From assembly GCF_900696085.1 (NCBI RefSeq), contig NZ_CAADFC020000016.1, positions 434,001-498,000 on the forward strand: a DNA stretch of 64,000 nucleotides, written 5' to 3'. The translations under genes and the position numbers were made by a program. This DNA is from Bradyrhizobium ivorense. GTDB lineage: Bacteria; Pseudomonadota; Alphaproteobacteria; Rhizobiales; Xanthobacteraceae. This document shows positions 42,102 through 51,134 of the stretch, one piece after another; within the stretch, counting starts at the first letter, position 1; every line of letters begins with the position of its first letter. The notes below the pieces were generated by a model. The model had not been told where the DNA came from. It saw only the letters and a program-made list of their open reading frames with translations, and made no database searches.

Positions 42102-43226
42102 TCAACTGGGTTCCCTTTGGACTACAGAGTCCGCGCGCGCATGTGCGTGGGAGGTCAGATGCTCCGCCAAGCTCGACAGGTGACGCTCGGATGCGGCATG
42201 CTTTCGCAGCATCATCTGATAAAGCTTCACGTAATCGGCTGCCATGCGCGTTGCGGAGAAGCGCTCCTCAAAACGGGCGCGCACGGCCTTACGGTCCAGC
42301 GCGAGCAAATTTGGCACGGCTTTCACGGCCTCTTCCACGCCATCGACAATGCATCCGGTGATGCCGTCTTCAATGATCTCGGCGACTGACCCTCCGCGAA
42401 ACGCCAAGATCGGTGTGCCGCATGCCATGGCCTCGATCATGACGAGGCCAAATGGCTCCGGCCAATCAATCGGAAACAGCAGTGCTGCGGCGTTCCCGAG
42501 AAATTCCGTCTTTTCGCTCTCATTGATTTCGCCGATGAACTCCACCCCCGGGCCGTCAAGCAGCGGCGCAATCGTATCGCGGAAGTAGGCCTCATCGGCA
42601 TTGTCGACCTTCGCGGCAATCTTCAACCGCAGCCCTGTTGCGCGCGCAATTGCAATGGCGCGGTCCGGCCGCTTCTCGGGTGAAATTCGCCCGAGGAAGG
42701 CGAGATAGCCGCCGCGCGGATGATAGGTCGGCATGTGCAGATCGAGCGGCAGCCCGTGGTGCACGGTTGAGATGAAATTGGCTCGCGACAGGGGCGCGCG
42801 CTGCGCGTTGGAGATCGACACCAACGGCATCTCCGGGAAATGGGCGTAGAACGGCAGGTGGTCTCGCAGGTCCTGCCGCCCGTGGAGGGTTGTTAAAGTC
42901 CGTCCCGCCTGCGTCCGAAACAGTGGGAAGTGCAAGTAGTCGACGTGGAAGTGGAGGACGTCAAATTCTCCAGCGCGCTCCCGGACCTTGTCGAGCAGCA
43001 CCATCTGGTGCGGGATGGAATTTTCAACATCTGGGTCGAGACGCAGCGCCCGCGGCGTGCAGGGAACGAGCTCGGCGGAGGTGATAGAGTCCCCACTCGC
43101 GAACAGGGTGACCTTGTGCCCCTGTCTGACCAATTCCTCCGTCAGGTAGTGCACCACCCGCTCAGTACCGCCGTAGAGCCGAGGCGGTACGCTCTCGAAT
43201 AGCGGGGCGATCTGCGCGATTTTCAT
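42102..43226 (-). CDS. glycosyltransferase family 4/1 protein
   Basis: The 374-residue enzyme starts MKIAQIAPLFESVPPRLYGG, then the donor/acceptor domain with LTEELVRQGHKVTLFASGDS and FHVDYLHFPL; the C-terminal GT-B domain has YLAFLGRISPEKRPDRAIAI, PIDWPEPFGLVMIEAMACGT (E-x7-E nucleotide-sugar motif) and ILAFRGGSVAEIIEDGITG. It transfers a sugar from a nucleotide donor to an unknown acceptor. The ATG at 43226 starts the domain. It is close to the hsp20 gene region but on the other strand. Confidence 0.92.
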   Translation of the reverse strand: MKIAQIAPLFESVPPRLYGGTERVVHYLTEELVRQGHKVTLFASGDSITSAELVPCTPRALRLDPDVENSIPHQMVLLDKVRERAGEFDVLHFHVDYLHFPLFRTQAGRTLTTLHGRQDLRDHLPFYAHFPEMPLVSISNAQRAPLSRANFISTVHHGLPLDLHMPTYHPRGGYLAFLGRISPEKRPDRAIAIARATGLRLKIAAKVDNADEAYFRDTIAPLLDGPGVEFIGEINESEKTEFLGNAAALLFPIDWPEPFGLVMIEAMACGTPILAFRGGSVAEIIEDGITGCIVDGVEEAVKAVPNLLALDRKAVRARFEERFSATRMAADYVKLYQMMLRKHAASERHLSSLAEHLTSHAHARADSVVQREPS

Positions 43227-43295
43227 TCGGTCCTCCGTGCTTCTAATTGGGTGCATCGTTCTCGGCGTCAGGTCTAGCCGGCTCTGGCGAGACGG

Positions 43296-43598
43296 CTACG
43301 CCGACGCGGCAGCGCTATGAACCGCGGCAGGCGCCGGTCGTTCCGTGATGTCGCCATGCGCTGCTATCGTCGAGCGACGCCTTGGGCGCCGCTGTCCGGC
43401 ACCGAGGGCACCTGTGGTCTTCCGCCCAGCTGCGACCGAAGGCGGGCGGCTAAGCTCAAGATCCTGCGCGCGCGAAGTACCAAACCGGCTGGGAGCTCCG
43501 ATATTGACACCGAGCGCGGCGAAGCACGGCGGATCACTCGCAGGAAATGACTCCAGAAGCGCCGTGTCGATCACGTCGTTTGGGACTGCCGCTGCCAT
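43296..43598 (-). CDS. small protein with FPASDPP motif
   Basis: From an ATG at 43598 (GAGAG upstream) the product begins MAAAVPNDVIDTALLESFPA and continues SDPPCFAALGVNIGAP before a low-complexity, basic tail. The D..D.AL.E.FPASDPP pattern occurs in many small alphaproteobacterial proteins of unknown function, which supports coding here. The tail after residue 45 is compositionally odd and may be poorly conserved. Confidence 0.55.
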   Translation of the reverse strand: MAAAVPNDVIDTALLESFPASDPPCFAALGVNIGAPSRFGTSRAQDLELSRPPSVAAGRKTTGALGAGQRRPRRRSTIAAHGDITERPAPAAVHSAAASA

Positions 43599-43729
43599 GG
43601 TCACTCTCGTTGGGTAAGTACGTTTGGAGGGACCGGCTGAGACAGCAGGAACTCCTTTTGCATCCGTCTCAACTGGACCCGACCAAGACATGGGTGCGAC
43701 ATTGCAATTTTCGCAAGTGCCTGGAAGGC

Positions 43730-43757
43730 CTTGAAGAGATACGACCCGCTTCTAATT
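43730..43757 (+). promoter_or_regulatory. sigma-32-like promoter of hsp20 (43880)
   Basis: CTTGAA at 43730-43735, 13-bp spacer, CTTCTAATT at 43749-43757. It matches four other candidates in the window in both boxes and spacing. The predicted transcript has a leader of about 110 nt that contains the ROSE-like element. Confidence 0.75.
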
Positions 43758-43794
43758 TCATGGGTAGCCGCGTAGCAATGGCGCGGCACGATCG

Positions 43795-43879
43795 GGCGCC
43801 TGGTACAGGGCCCGGTCATCGGGCACCCGGAAGGTGTCCGGGGTGCTCTTATCCATGTTGCTCAAAGGAGGATATGGCT
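43795..43879 (+). promoter_or_regulatory. ROSE-type RNA thermometer of hsp20
   Basis: The leader ends TTGCTCAAAGGAGGA then 7 bases to the ATG. In ROSE elements the conserved U-U-G-C-U pairs imperfectly with the ribosome binding site in the last hairpin and melts on heating. Upstream pairing is visible between GGGCACCCGG and CCGGGGTGCTC, forming a further stem. Three more leaders in the window have the same core. Confidence 0.8.
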
Positions 43880-44350
43880 ATGACCACGCTTGATCTTGCT
43901 CCCCTGTGGCGAACGACGGTCGGGTTCGATCGCTTGTTCGACCTTCTCGAGGACTCCGGCCAATGGACCGGCGGGGACAACTACCCGCCCTACGACATCA
44001 AACGTGTCGGCGAGGACCACTACCAAATCTCGCTGGCTCTTGCGGGCTTCACGCCTGACGAGGTCTCCATCACGGCCGAGCAGAACACGCTGATCGTCGA
44101 GGGTCGCAAGGCCGAGAAGGGCAGCCATCAGTACCTCTATCAGGGCATCTCTTCGCGTCCGTTCCGGCGGATGTTCAATCTGGCGGAATACGTGGATGTG
44201 AAGGACGCCTGGTTTGAGGATGGCATGCTCAAGATCGATCTGGTGCGTGAGGTTCCCGAGGCGATGAAACCGCGCCGGATTGCGATCAGCACTGGTGACC
44301 ACCAACAAGTCGAGAACCACCAACAAGTCGAGAACGAGCAGGCGGCGTAA
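43880..44350 (+). CDS. small heat shock protein Hsp20 (class A type)
   Basis: The 156-residue alpha-crystallin-domain chaperone starts MTTLDLAPLWRTTVGFDRLF and has NYPPYDIKRVGEDHYQISLA, EGRKAEKGSHQYLYQGISSR, FNLAEYVDVKDAWFEDGMLK and KPRRIAI (the C-terminal I-x-I type anchor). Two ATGs are in frame (43874 and 43880); 43880 has ideal 7-base spacing from AGGAGGA. It holds unfolding proteins for refolding. An 18-bp direct repeat near the 3' end duplicates HQQVEN. A second hsp20 follows after 79 bp. Confidence 0.95.
   Translation: MTTLDLAPLWRTTVGFDRLFDLLEDSGQWTGGDNYPPYDIKRVGEDHYQISLALAGFTPDEVSITAEQNTLIVEGRKAEKGSHQYLYQGISSRPFRRMFNLAEYVDVKDAWFEDGMLKIDLVREVPEAMKPRRIAISTGDHQQVENHQQVENEQAA
44300..44335 (+). 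repeat. 18-bp tandem duplication in hsp20
   Basis: CACCAACAAGTCGAGAAC occurs twice in direct tandem, duplicating six codons (HQQVEN) in the hydrophilic C-terminal tail of the Hsp20 protein. It keeps the frame. Confidence 0.95.
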
Positions 44351-44429
44351 TGCCGCTTGCATCTAGGTGCGGTTCGCGGCGCTGTCTCGCCGCGTCGCGA
44401 GCCTTTGGAAACAAGAAAGGAGAAACCCT

Positions 44430-44927
44430 ATGGCTATCACCGATCTGATCCCTTGGGGCCGTGGTCGTGATCTGACCACCCGTCGCTCCGAAAGCTACAA
44501 TCCGGTCCTGACCCTGCATCGGGAGATGAACCGGCTATTCGATGATGTCTTCCGCGGCTTTGATGTCGCGCCGTTTGGCGGCAGCTTTTTGGAGCAGTCG
44601 ATGAATTGGCCGAGCATCGAGGTCAATGAGACCGACAAGGACGTCAAGGTCACGGCGGAATTGCCGGGCCTCGAGGAGAAAGACGTCCAGGTCGAACTCG
44701 CCAACGGCGTCCTCTCGATCAAGGGAGAGAGGAAGACCGAGACGCAAGACAAGGATCGCAAGTTCAGCGAGCGTTACTACGGCCGATTTGAACGACGCAT
44801 CCCGATCGAAGACGTGGATCAGGACAAGATCTCTGCTGCGTTCAAGAACGGCGTGCTGACGGTCACAATGCCAAAGCTGCCGCAGGCTGAATCCAAGGTG
44901 AAGCGGATTGCGATCAACTCGAAATGA
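44430..44927 (+). CDS. small heat shock protein Hsp20 (class B/C type)
   Basis: The 165-residue protein belongs to a different Hsp20 subclass from the other three: it starts MAITDLIPWGRGRD, has HREMNRLFDDVFRGFDV, SMNWPSIEVNETDKDVKVTA, ELPGLEEKDVQVELANGVLS, FSERYYGRFERRIPIEDVDQ and ends PQAESKVKRIAI. AAAGGAG precedes the ATG; there is no ROSE core here, so it is presumably expressed from the upstream hsp20 promoter as second gene. A terminator follows its stop. Confidence 0.95.
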   Translation: MAITDLIPWGRGRDLTTRRSESYNPVLTLHREMNRLFDDVFRGFDVAPFGGSFLEQSMNWPSIEVNETDKDVKVTAELPGLEEKDVQVELANGVLSIKGERKTETQDKDRKFSERYYGRFERRIPIEDVDQDKISAAFKNGVLTVTMPKLPQAESKVKRIAINSK

Positions 44928-44938
44928 ACGCGAATGAA

Positions 44939-44964
44939 CGGGAGCGGGTCCCCGCTCCCGTTTT
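44939..44964 (+). terminator. rho-independent terminator of the hsp20 pair
   Basis: CGGGAGCGGG (44939-44948) and CCCGCTCCCG (44951-44960) form a 10-bp stem, followed by TTTT. It starts 12 bp after the hsp20 stop. Confidence 0.88.
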
Positions 44965-44990
44965 GCCAAAGCCCGGGGGTATGCCCGACC

Positions 44991-45182
44991 ATGGACACCA
45001 AGCGGACTTGCAGTTTTGCAGGCGCCGCGGACGTGGTTGCGCATGCGCAGGCCGCGGCTCAACACATTAAGGAGCTGAAAATCGCTTGCACGAACGGCGA
45101 CAAGAGCGCCGTCCGTCGATTGTTGCGCCAGGCGAGCGAACTCGAGCTGGCTCGAACCATGGTGCGGACCGGTCTCGACTGA
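44991..45182 (+). CDS. small soluble hypothetical protein (63 residues)
   Basis: The ATG at 44991 opens a frame MDTKRTCSFAGAADVVAHAQ, then AAAQHIKELKIACTNGDKSA and VRRLLRQASELELARTMVRT: helical, without signal or membrane segments. It lies just past the terminator of the hsp20 pair. No family recognised; regular helical composition suggests a genuine product. Confidence 0.5.
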   Translation: MDTKRTCSFAGAADVVAHAQAAAQHIKELKIACTNGDKSAVRRLLRQASELELARTMVRTGLD

Positions 45183-45229
45183 GTCCGAGCGCGGCCAAGT
45201 TGCGTTCGCGTGCGTCCGGCTTGAGCAGA

Positions 45230-46910
45230 TTATTGGTTGGTTCTTGTGTGCAGCATCGCATCGAGCTTGCCCGACAGTTCCCGGGAGGAAAACGGCTTGC
45301 TGAGCAGCATACTGCCGTTCATACGTTTGCCGGTTTCTTCGATGAGATCAGGATAGCCGCTGCAGTACACGACCGGCAGGCCCGGCTGCCGCCGTTGGAC
45401 TTCAAGTCCGACGTCCAGTCCCGAGACGCCGGGCATCGCGAGATCGATAATCGCCAAATCGACGGCTTGATGGGAGATGGTTGCCAGCGCAGCTTCCAGA
45501 TTGTCAGCCGCGATTGCCTGGTATCCGAGATCGTCAAGCATGCTCCGCGTCGTTTCGAGCACGCTGGCGTCGTCGTCCACAACAAGGATGTGCTCCTTCG
45601 CGCCCACACGTGGAGTTCCCGATTGGCGATCTTCGTGTCCTACCACCGCTTCGGTGGATCGCGGTAAGAGAATCCGCACCACCGTCCCCCGACCAAGCTC
45701 GCTTTCAATTTTCACGGCCCCGCCGGACTGGCGGGCAAACCCGTAGACCTGCGACAATCCGAGTCCCGTTCCCTTGCCGGGCTCCTTCGTGGTGAAGAAA
45801 GGATCAAAGGCACGGGCCAGAACGTCCGGAGGCATTCCGGTGCCGGTGTCCTTCACTGCGATGGAGACATACTCACCCGGCCTAAGCTCGGCCTGCAGAT
45901 CCTCCGGGACGCCGTGGAGAACGTTTGTCTTTATCGTAAGAAGTCCGCCGTCGGGCATCGCGTCCCGTGCGTTGATCGCAAGGTTGAGCAACATCAGCTC
46001 CAGTTGGGTGACATCGACCAATGCAGGCCAAAGATTCTTGTGCGTGACTACGTCGACGCGAATGGAAGCTCCCAAGGTTCTGGACAACATCTCCGCCACC
46101 GTGCCCACGAGTTGATTGACGTCCACGGGCTCCGGTGCGAGATGCTGCTTGCGCGAGAATGTCAGCAACTGCCCGACGAGTTTGGCTCCGCGCTGCGCTC
46201 CGTGCATCGCGTTCCGCACATATCGCTGAATGCGTTCATCCTCCACTCGCCGGGCGATCAGCTCAAGATTGCCGATAATCGCCATCAAAAGATTGTTGAA
46301 GTCGTGCGCAATCCCGCCTGTCAGTTGCCCGACAGCCTCCATTTTCTGTGCCTGACGCAGCGCAACTTCGGTGCGCTCTCGTTCCACCATTTCGTCTCTC
46401 AGCCGCTTGTTCGCTTCCGAGAGCTGCTCGGTCCGCTCCTCAACGCGCCCGCTCGAGCGTGTCGGCCAGCTGCTTCAATTGCCCCAGGTACTGCTCGGCT
46501 TGTCGCTGCCGCCGGCGACCGCGCACTGCTGCGAGTACCGCACTCTTGAGAGAGGTCGCGGCCAATGGTCGCTCGAGCACGGTGACATGTCCAAGCAGAT
46601 CGATCAATTCCGTGAGAGCCGGGCCGTTGTTGCCGGTCCTCAGCGTTAGCAGCACGAATGGAAAATCTGACCATGGTGGCTGATTTGCGATCCAATGGGC
46701 CACCGCGCCACGATGCTCGTGCACGAGCGCCTCCTCCGCAACGACCGCGGCGGCTGCATCATTGAGATTGGCCACCAATGCCGAAAGGCTCGGCTGCTCG
46801 GAAGCGTGAAGACCAACGTCGCGCAGAGCCGAGCAAACCACGCCGGCATCACGCCCAAACGGCGCCAGCACGAGCACCGGTCCGCTCGGGGTTGGCTCAC
46901 GAATGTCCAT
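45230..46910 (-). pseudogene. hybrid histidine kinase/response regulator, split by one-base frameshift
   Basis: From an ATG at 46910 the first part encodes a receiver-like domain (VLVLAPFGRDAGVVCSALRD) and a coiled linker ending QLKQLADTLER, then a TGA. The natural continuation RVEERTEQLSEANKRLRDEM, VERERTEVALRQAQKMEAVG, the H-box GGIAHDFNNLL, an ATPase domain (NLAINARDAMPDGG; KDTGTGMPPDV; GKGTGLGLSQVYGFARQSGG) and a C-terminal receiver (ILVVDDDASVLE; IIDLAMPGVSGL, phosphorylatable Asp) is in the neighbouring frame. Removing one G from GCGGGCGCG near 46446 restores one protein of about 560 residues. The gene overlaps the end of the KaiC-like gene by 14 bp. It is either recently inactivated or a sequencing error. 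Confidence 0.85.
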
Positions 46911-48412
46911 TGCTCCTCGCCGTAAGTAGCGCGCCATGCTGACCGGTATAGATCGGTGAACCCGATAGGACGCCCTGGAATTCCGCCAGAGGCGGGCCGA
47001 CCCGGATGCCGCGGTTATCGAGCCGGTATTCTCTGATTTCGTCTTCGTGGCGCCCAGTACGCTTCTTCAGAACGGAGATCGCGCGACGGATCTTTCCAGC
47101 GGCCTCGAAGAAGCGCAGCAGCAGGACCGTGTCGCTCAGGTAAGTGAGGTCGACACTTGATTGCATCGAACCGATAAGACCGTGCTGCGCAAGCGTCAGG
47201 ATCGTCACGACGCCGCGATGGTTAAGGTAGGTCAGCATTTCGTGCATCAAGAGCAGCATGAACTGCTCGGCCGGCATGGCGTTCTGATAGCCGCTCAAGC
47301 TGTCCAGCACCACGACCCTGACGTTGTCCGCCTCGACCCGCCGGCGAACCATCCCGGTGAGCTCTCCGGGCGAAAGCTCCGCGGGATCGACCTGCTCGAG
47401 CACCAGCTGCCCTGATGCGATCGGCCGATCCAGGTGCCAGCCCATGCCGGCTGCACGTTTCATTAGAATTGCCTTGGTCTCATCAAAGGTCACAAAAAGG
47501 GCGCGCTCACCACGAGCAAGCGCCGCCATGACGAACTGCATGGCGATGGACGATTTGCCGGAGCCGGACGGCCCCATGAGCAGGGTGCTCGTGCCGCGGT
47601 CGAGACCATTGCCCAGCAATTGGTCCAGCTCGCCGATCCCGCTCAGAAGCGGTTCTGCCAGGGGCTTGCCATCGAGGTGCTCGGACGCGATCAGGCGCGG
47701 AAACAGAATTATTCCGCCCTTGCGGATGACGAATTCATGGAAACCGCCGCGGAAGCTGCGACCCCGCATCTTGAAGATGCGCAGCCTGCGACGTTCTGCA
47801 CCATATTGCAGTGCATTGTGCTCGAGCCTGATAACACCGTGAACGAGACTGTGCATATTAAGATCGTCGGCATCGTCGGTGAGGTCGTCCAACAACAGCC
47901 CGGTGCAGCCCTCCTGGGCCAGGAAATGCTTCAGCGCAATGACCTGCCTGCGGTAGCGCAGAGGGTTCTGCGCGAGCAGCCTTATCTCGGAGAGGCTGTC
48001 AAAAACCACCCGAGCAGGCGCAACCCGCTTCACCTCATCGAAGGTCATTTTCGTCGTTTCGCCGAGCTCCAGGTCCGGAAGCGTAGACGACGGTCTGTTG
48101 CTGCTTCGGGTCCAGGCTGAGTTCCGCGGGGACCAGCTCGAAGATTTCGATCCCATCGAGATTCCAGCCGTGGGTTTCGGCCACCTGTCGCAATTCGTCC
48201 TTGCTCTCGGACAGCGTGATGTAAAGACAACGCTCCCTTTTGGAGATGCCATCGAGAAGAAACTGCAATGCGAGCGTCGTCTTGCCGGTTCCCGGCTGGC
48301 CTTCGATCAAGTGGACGCGGTGCGACGCGTATCCGCCATCGAGGATGCCGTCGAAGCCGGCGATCCCCGTGGAGATCGCCTGCGTTTTGGTGCTGCCTTC
48401 AGGAATGTTCAT
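46897..48412 (-). pseudogene. KaiC-like two-domain ATPase, split by one-base frameshift
   Basis: The N-terminal RecA-like domain starts at the ATG at 48412 (MNIPEGSTKTQAISTGIAGF) with Walker A EGQPGTGKTT and YITLSESKDELRQVAETHGW. After LSLDPKQQQTV the frame diverges; the continuation LELGETTKMTFDEVKRV, then VFDSLSEIRLLAQN and the second domain with Walker A GPSGSGKSS, FVTFDETKAILMKRAAGMGW and VVVLDSLSGYQNAMP, is one frame over. Removing one base near 48070 (TCCGGACC) restores an ORF of about 500 residues. KaiC-like proteins of this kind occur with histidine kinases in non-cyanobacteria and have been linked to stress responses. Same caution on sequencing error. Confidence 0.85.
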
Positions 48413-48708
48413 TTGTCTTCCGATCGTCCAGGCGCGCGCCGGCCAGCAGGCGTCGCTCCGCCCGACTGGCATGGCAGGATGTGTGATTGGCGTGGTTCGC
48501 GAAGACAATGCCAAAGCCCTTGAGCAGGCACCTTGGCTCGAGCATCTCCCGGAGGGCTATTTTCGTACGAATTTCCGCTGTTCTGTCAAGCCGCTGGAAC
48601 TGCCGCGGGCCGGAACCCGAATGAGAGGCTTGAGTTACCCGGTTTTCACGGAAAATCTCTGAGCACGACAGTTGCCTGACGGGCCAGAGCAAAGGGACCC
48701 GGAAAACT

Positions 48709-49347
48709 GTGGCTTGGAATCAGTTTGTCGGCACCATTATGCTCCTCTACGCCCTGACGAACCCGGTCGGAGCGATCCCGGTTTTCCTGGCATTGACGGG
48801 GCGCGCCGGCGCGGTGAAGACCCACCGGATCATTGTTTTGGCCTGCGCGGCAGTCGCCGTTTTCTTCGTTGGGTCTGCGATGTTCGGGAAGGAGATCTTG
48901 GCCTTCTTCAATGTCGGCCTCGATGACTTCCGGATCGCGGGTGGGCTGCTCGTTCTGGTGATCGCGTTCGAAATGTTTCAGGCACAATATGGAAAGTTCA
49001 TCCCTCGCGCCGACGAGGCGAACTATAGCGAGGTCGACATACATGGTCTGGCCATCACGCCATTTGCGTTTCCCTTGCTGGTGGGGCCGGCCGAGTTGAG
49101 CATTATGATCACCCTCTCGAACGATAACCCGGGATGGCTTGGTAAGGCCTTCTTGGCGGCCGCAGCCGTGCTCGCCACCTCACTAATCGGTTTGACATTG
49201 TGGATGGCCGCTGCGATCGAGCGCTTCCTGGGGCGGACCGGCATCAGCATTATGACCCGTGTGATGGCCCTCATCATCGCGGCAATCGCCGTGAACTTTA
49301 TCATGACGGGGATCAAGAGCCAGCTGCCTGGCTTGGTGAGCCGGTAG
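48709..49347 (+). CDS. MarC-family membrane protein
   Basis: The 212-residue protein has six hydrophobic segments and the MarC signatures LYALTNPVGAIPVFLALTGR near the N-terminus and ITPFAFPLLVGPAELSIMIT in the middle. It starts at a GTG. MarC proteins are inner-membrane proteins of unclear transport role. It is divergent from the KaiC-like gene (gap about 296 bp) and ends before a small hypothetical gene on the other strand. Confidence 0.9.
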   Translation: MAWNQFVGTIMLLYALTNPVGAIPVFLALTGRAGAVKTHRIIVLACAAVAVFFVGSAMFGKEILAFFNVGLDDFRIAGGLLVLVIAFEMFQAQYGKFIPRADEANYSEVDIHGLAITPFAFPLLVGPAELSIMITLSNDNPGWLGKAFLAAAAVLATSLIGLTLWMAAAIERFLGRTGISIMTRVMALIIAAIAVNFIMTGIKSQLPGLVSR

Positions 49348-49474
49348 GAGGCATCCAGTGCCTGCCCGACTACGGCGTGATGTCGTTTCATGAGGATAAG
49401 TCTTTGCCACGGAGGTTGGGCGATCGTAGCTCGTCGTCAAATCGATCCCTTATCTCGAGAAGACGCGCCCGGGA

Positions 49475-49714
49475 CTACGCCGCGGAGTTTAAGTCGCTCC
49501 TCTTGCCCCGCTCAGCCGCTGCGCGGCTCGCCGCAACAGCCATCCAATCTCGCAGCAATCCTCTGTCCTCCTTGGAAAAGGACGCCCGCCGCTTGAGATC
49601 CTCAAGGGTCTCGCCGGGATGGCATCGCTCGAAATCCTGGCGGATCAACGATTCGAGATACGCCGTCTCCGCTTGAGCGGCATCGCCCGACTCGGAACAC
49701 GAATGAATCGTCAT
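49475..49714 (-). CDS. small hypothetical protein (79 residues)
   Basis: From an ATG at 49714 the product MTIHSCSESGDAAQAETAYL continues ESLIRQDFERCHPGETLEDL and KRRASFSKEDRGLLRDWMAV: a compact, charged helical protein with no signal. The regular amphipathic content supports coding. No family recognised; it lies among the stress genes. Confidence 0.6.
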   Translation of the reverse strand: MTIHSCSESGDAAQAETAYLESLIRQDFERCHPGETLEDLKRRASFSKEDRGLLRDWMAVAASRAAAERGKRSDLNSAA

Positions 49715-49907
49715 GGAAGCCACTCCCTTCCGCAGTTCTCAGCAGTTGGAGGAACTTGCCGGATTCGATCCGACTTATCTCCATCTCGGCCCTGACACCC
49801 AGCCAACATCCGGAACGACGCGACCGCGGAGGCTGACATTGAGACATCCAGCCCGGTCCTGTCATTTAGCAGCCACTCCGAGCAACGAAGCTCGCCGCCC
49901 CTGGGAT

Positions 49908-50999
49908 CTAACGCGGACGAGTGGCGTTACTCGCCTCCACTGCTGGAGCGACTCTGACAACGAGTGAGCTGGCGCGTTCGCCGCGCGCAAACGTGAGCTT
50001 CACGTCCTGGCCGACACGCGCGAGACCGATTTTGTTACGAAGTTGCGATGCCGTGCGGATCGGACGGTCATCCGCCATGATCACGATATCACCCTTCCTC
50101 AAACCTGCCTTGTCAGCCGGAGATCCCGGCGCAACCTCAGCGATCTGCGCCCCCTCGTTGCGTCCTGGATTGGCCGACCGTTGAAGGTCGCGCAGTGACA
50201 CGCCGATCCGGCCACGCTCGACGCGTCCCTTGTCGACAATCTGCTCCATAACCAGCCGCGCCATATTCGCGGGAATGGCAAACCCGATCCCGACGTTACC
50301 TCCACCGGGCGAAATAATCGCCGAGTTGATGCCAACCAACTCGCCGCGAAGATTGACCAGCGCCCCGCCGGAATTTCCCGGGTTGATCGCAGCATCGGTC
50401 TGGATGAAGTCCTCAAAGCCTTCATTGCTCAAGCCGGTGCGACCCAACGCACTCACGAGGCCGGACGTGACCGTCTGGCCGAGACCAAACGGATTGCCTA
50501 TCGCAAGCACGAAATCCCCCACCTCAAGCGCATTACTATCGCCGAAAGGAAGTCCCTCGAGGCCGGCGGGGTTCTGAATTTGCAGCACTGCAACGTCCGT
50601 GGGCGGGTCGCGTCCGATCACTTTCGCAGAAAGCTGGCGGCCATCCCTGGTCGTAATCTGAACGACGGAGGCGCCTTCGACGACATGATTGTTGGTCAGA
50701 ACATAGCCGCGCCGAGCATCGACGATGACTCCCGAACCGGTCGAATTGACTTCCTTCTCGACCTGCCTGGGAATGTCGAAAAACTCACGAAAGAACGGAT
50801 CGCGGTAAAGCGGATTGTCCTCACGAACACGGCCGTGCACGGAAATATTCACGACCGCCGGCGTCACTTGTCGAACCACCGGCGCCAATGTTGGCACAGA
50901 ACCGCCCGTCTTCGGGTCCGGCACCTGAGCTATAGCCGGCTGAAACGCGAACAGCGCCACAATCAGAAGCCATGCCAACATCGTGCGCTGACCAAACAT
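49908..50999 (-). CDS. DegP/HtrA-like serine protease with one PDZ domain
   Basis: The 363-residue exported protease has a signal segment (MLAWLLIVALFAFQPAIA), then the trypsin-like domain: YVLTNNHVVEGASVV (catalytic His), DPPTDVAVLQI (Asp) and TDAAINPGNSGGALVNLRGE (Ser in GNSGG), followed by one PDZ domain (GAQIAEVAPGSPADKAGLRK). DegP-family enzymes degrade misfolded envelope proteins. The ATG at 50999 is chosen over a GTG at 51008. It is the third gene of a unit with the 111- and 34-residue proteins upstream. Confidence 0.92.
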   Translation of the reverse strand: MFGQRTMLAWLLIVALFAFQPAIAQVPDPKTGGSVPTLAPVVRQVTPAVVNISVHGRVREDNPLYRDPFFREFFDIPRQVEKEVNSTGSGVIVDARRGYVLTNNHVVEGASVVQITTRDGRQLSAKVIGRDPPTDVAVLQIQNPAGLEGLPFGDSNALEVGDFVLAIGNPFGLGQTVTSGLVSALGRTGLSNEGFEDFIQTDAAINPGNSGGALVNLRGELVGINSAIISPGGGNVGIGFAIPANMARLVMEQIVDKGRVERGRIGVSLRDLQRSANPGRNEGAQIAEVAPGSPADKAGLRKGDIVIMADDRPIRTASQLRNKIGLARVGQDVKLTFARGERASSLVVRVAPAVEASNATRPR

Positions 51000-51029
51000 C
51001 TCGATCACTCTTGCATTGTTGTGGGATCA

Positions 51030-51134
51030 TTAAGTCGAGGCCAGAGGCGCCCGTTGCCATGCTACGATCGGAATTGCCAAGATCGCTGCGGCGTGGCCAA
51101 GCAGAACGATGCCCAGAACGGCTTCCGTGACCAT
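51030..51134 (-). CDS. 34-residue single-span membrane peptide
   Basis: The frame MVTEAVLGIVLLGHAAAILA IPIVAW... starts at an ATG that overlaps the upstream gene's TGA (TGATG), the classic coupling arrangement, and ends 30 bp before the DegP-like start. It is almost one hydrophobic helix with a short basic tail. Position and coupling argue for a real small protein; function unknown, possibly a modulator of the protease. Confidence 0.55.
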   Translation of the reverse strand: MVTEAVLGIVLLGHAAAILAIPIVAWQRAPLAST

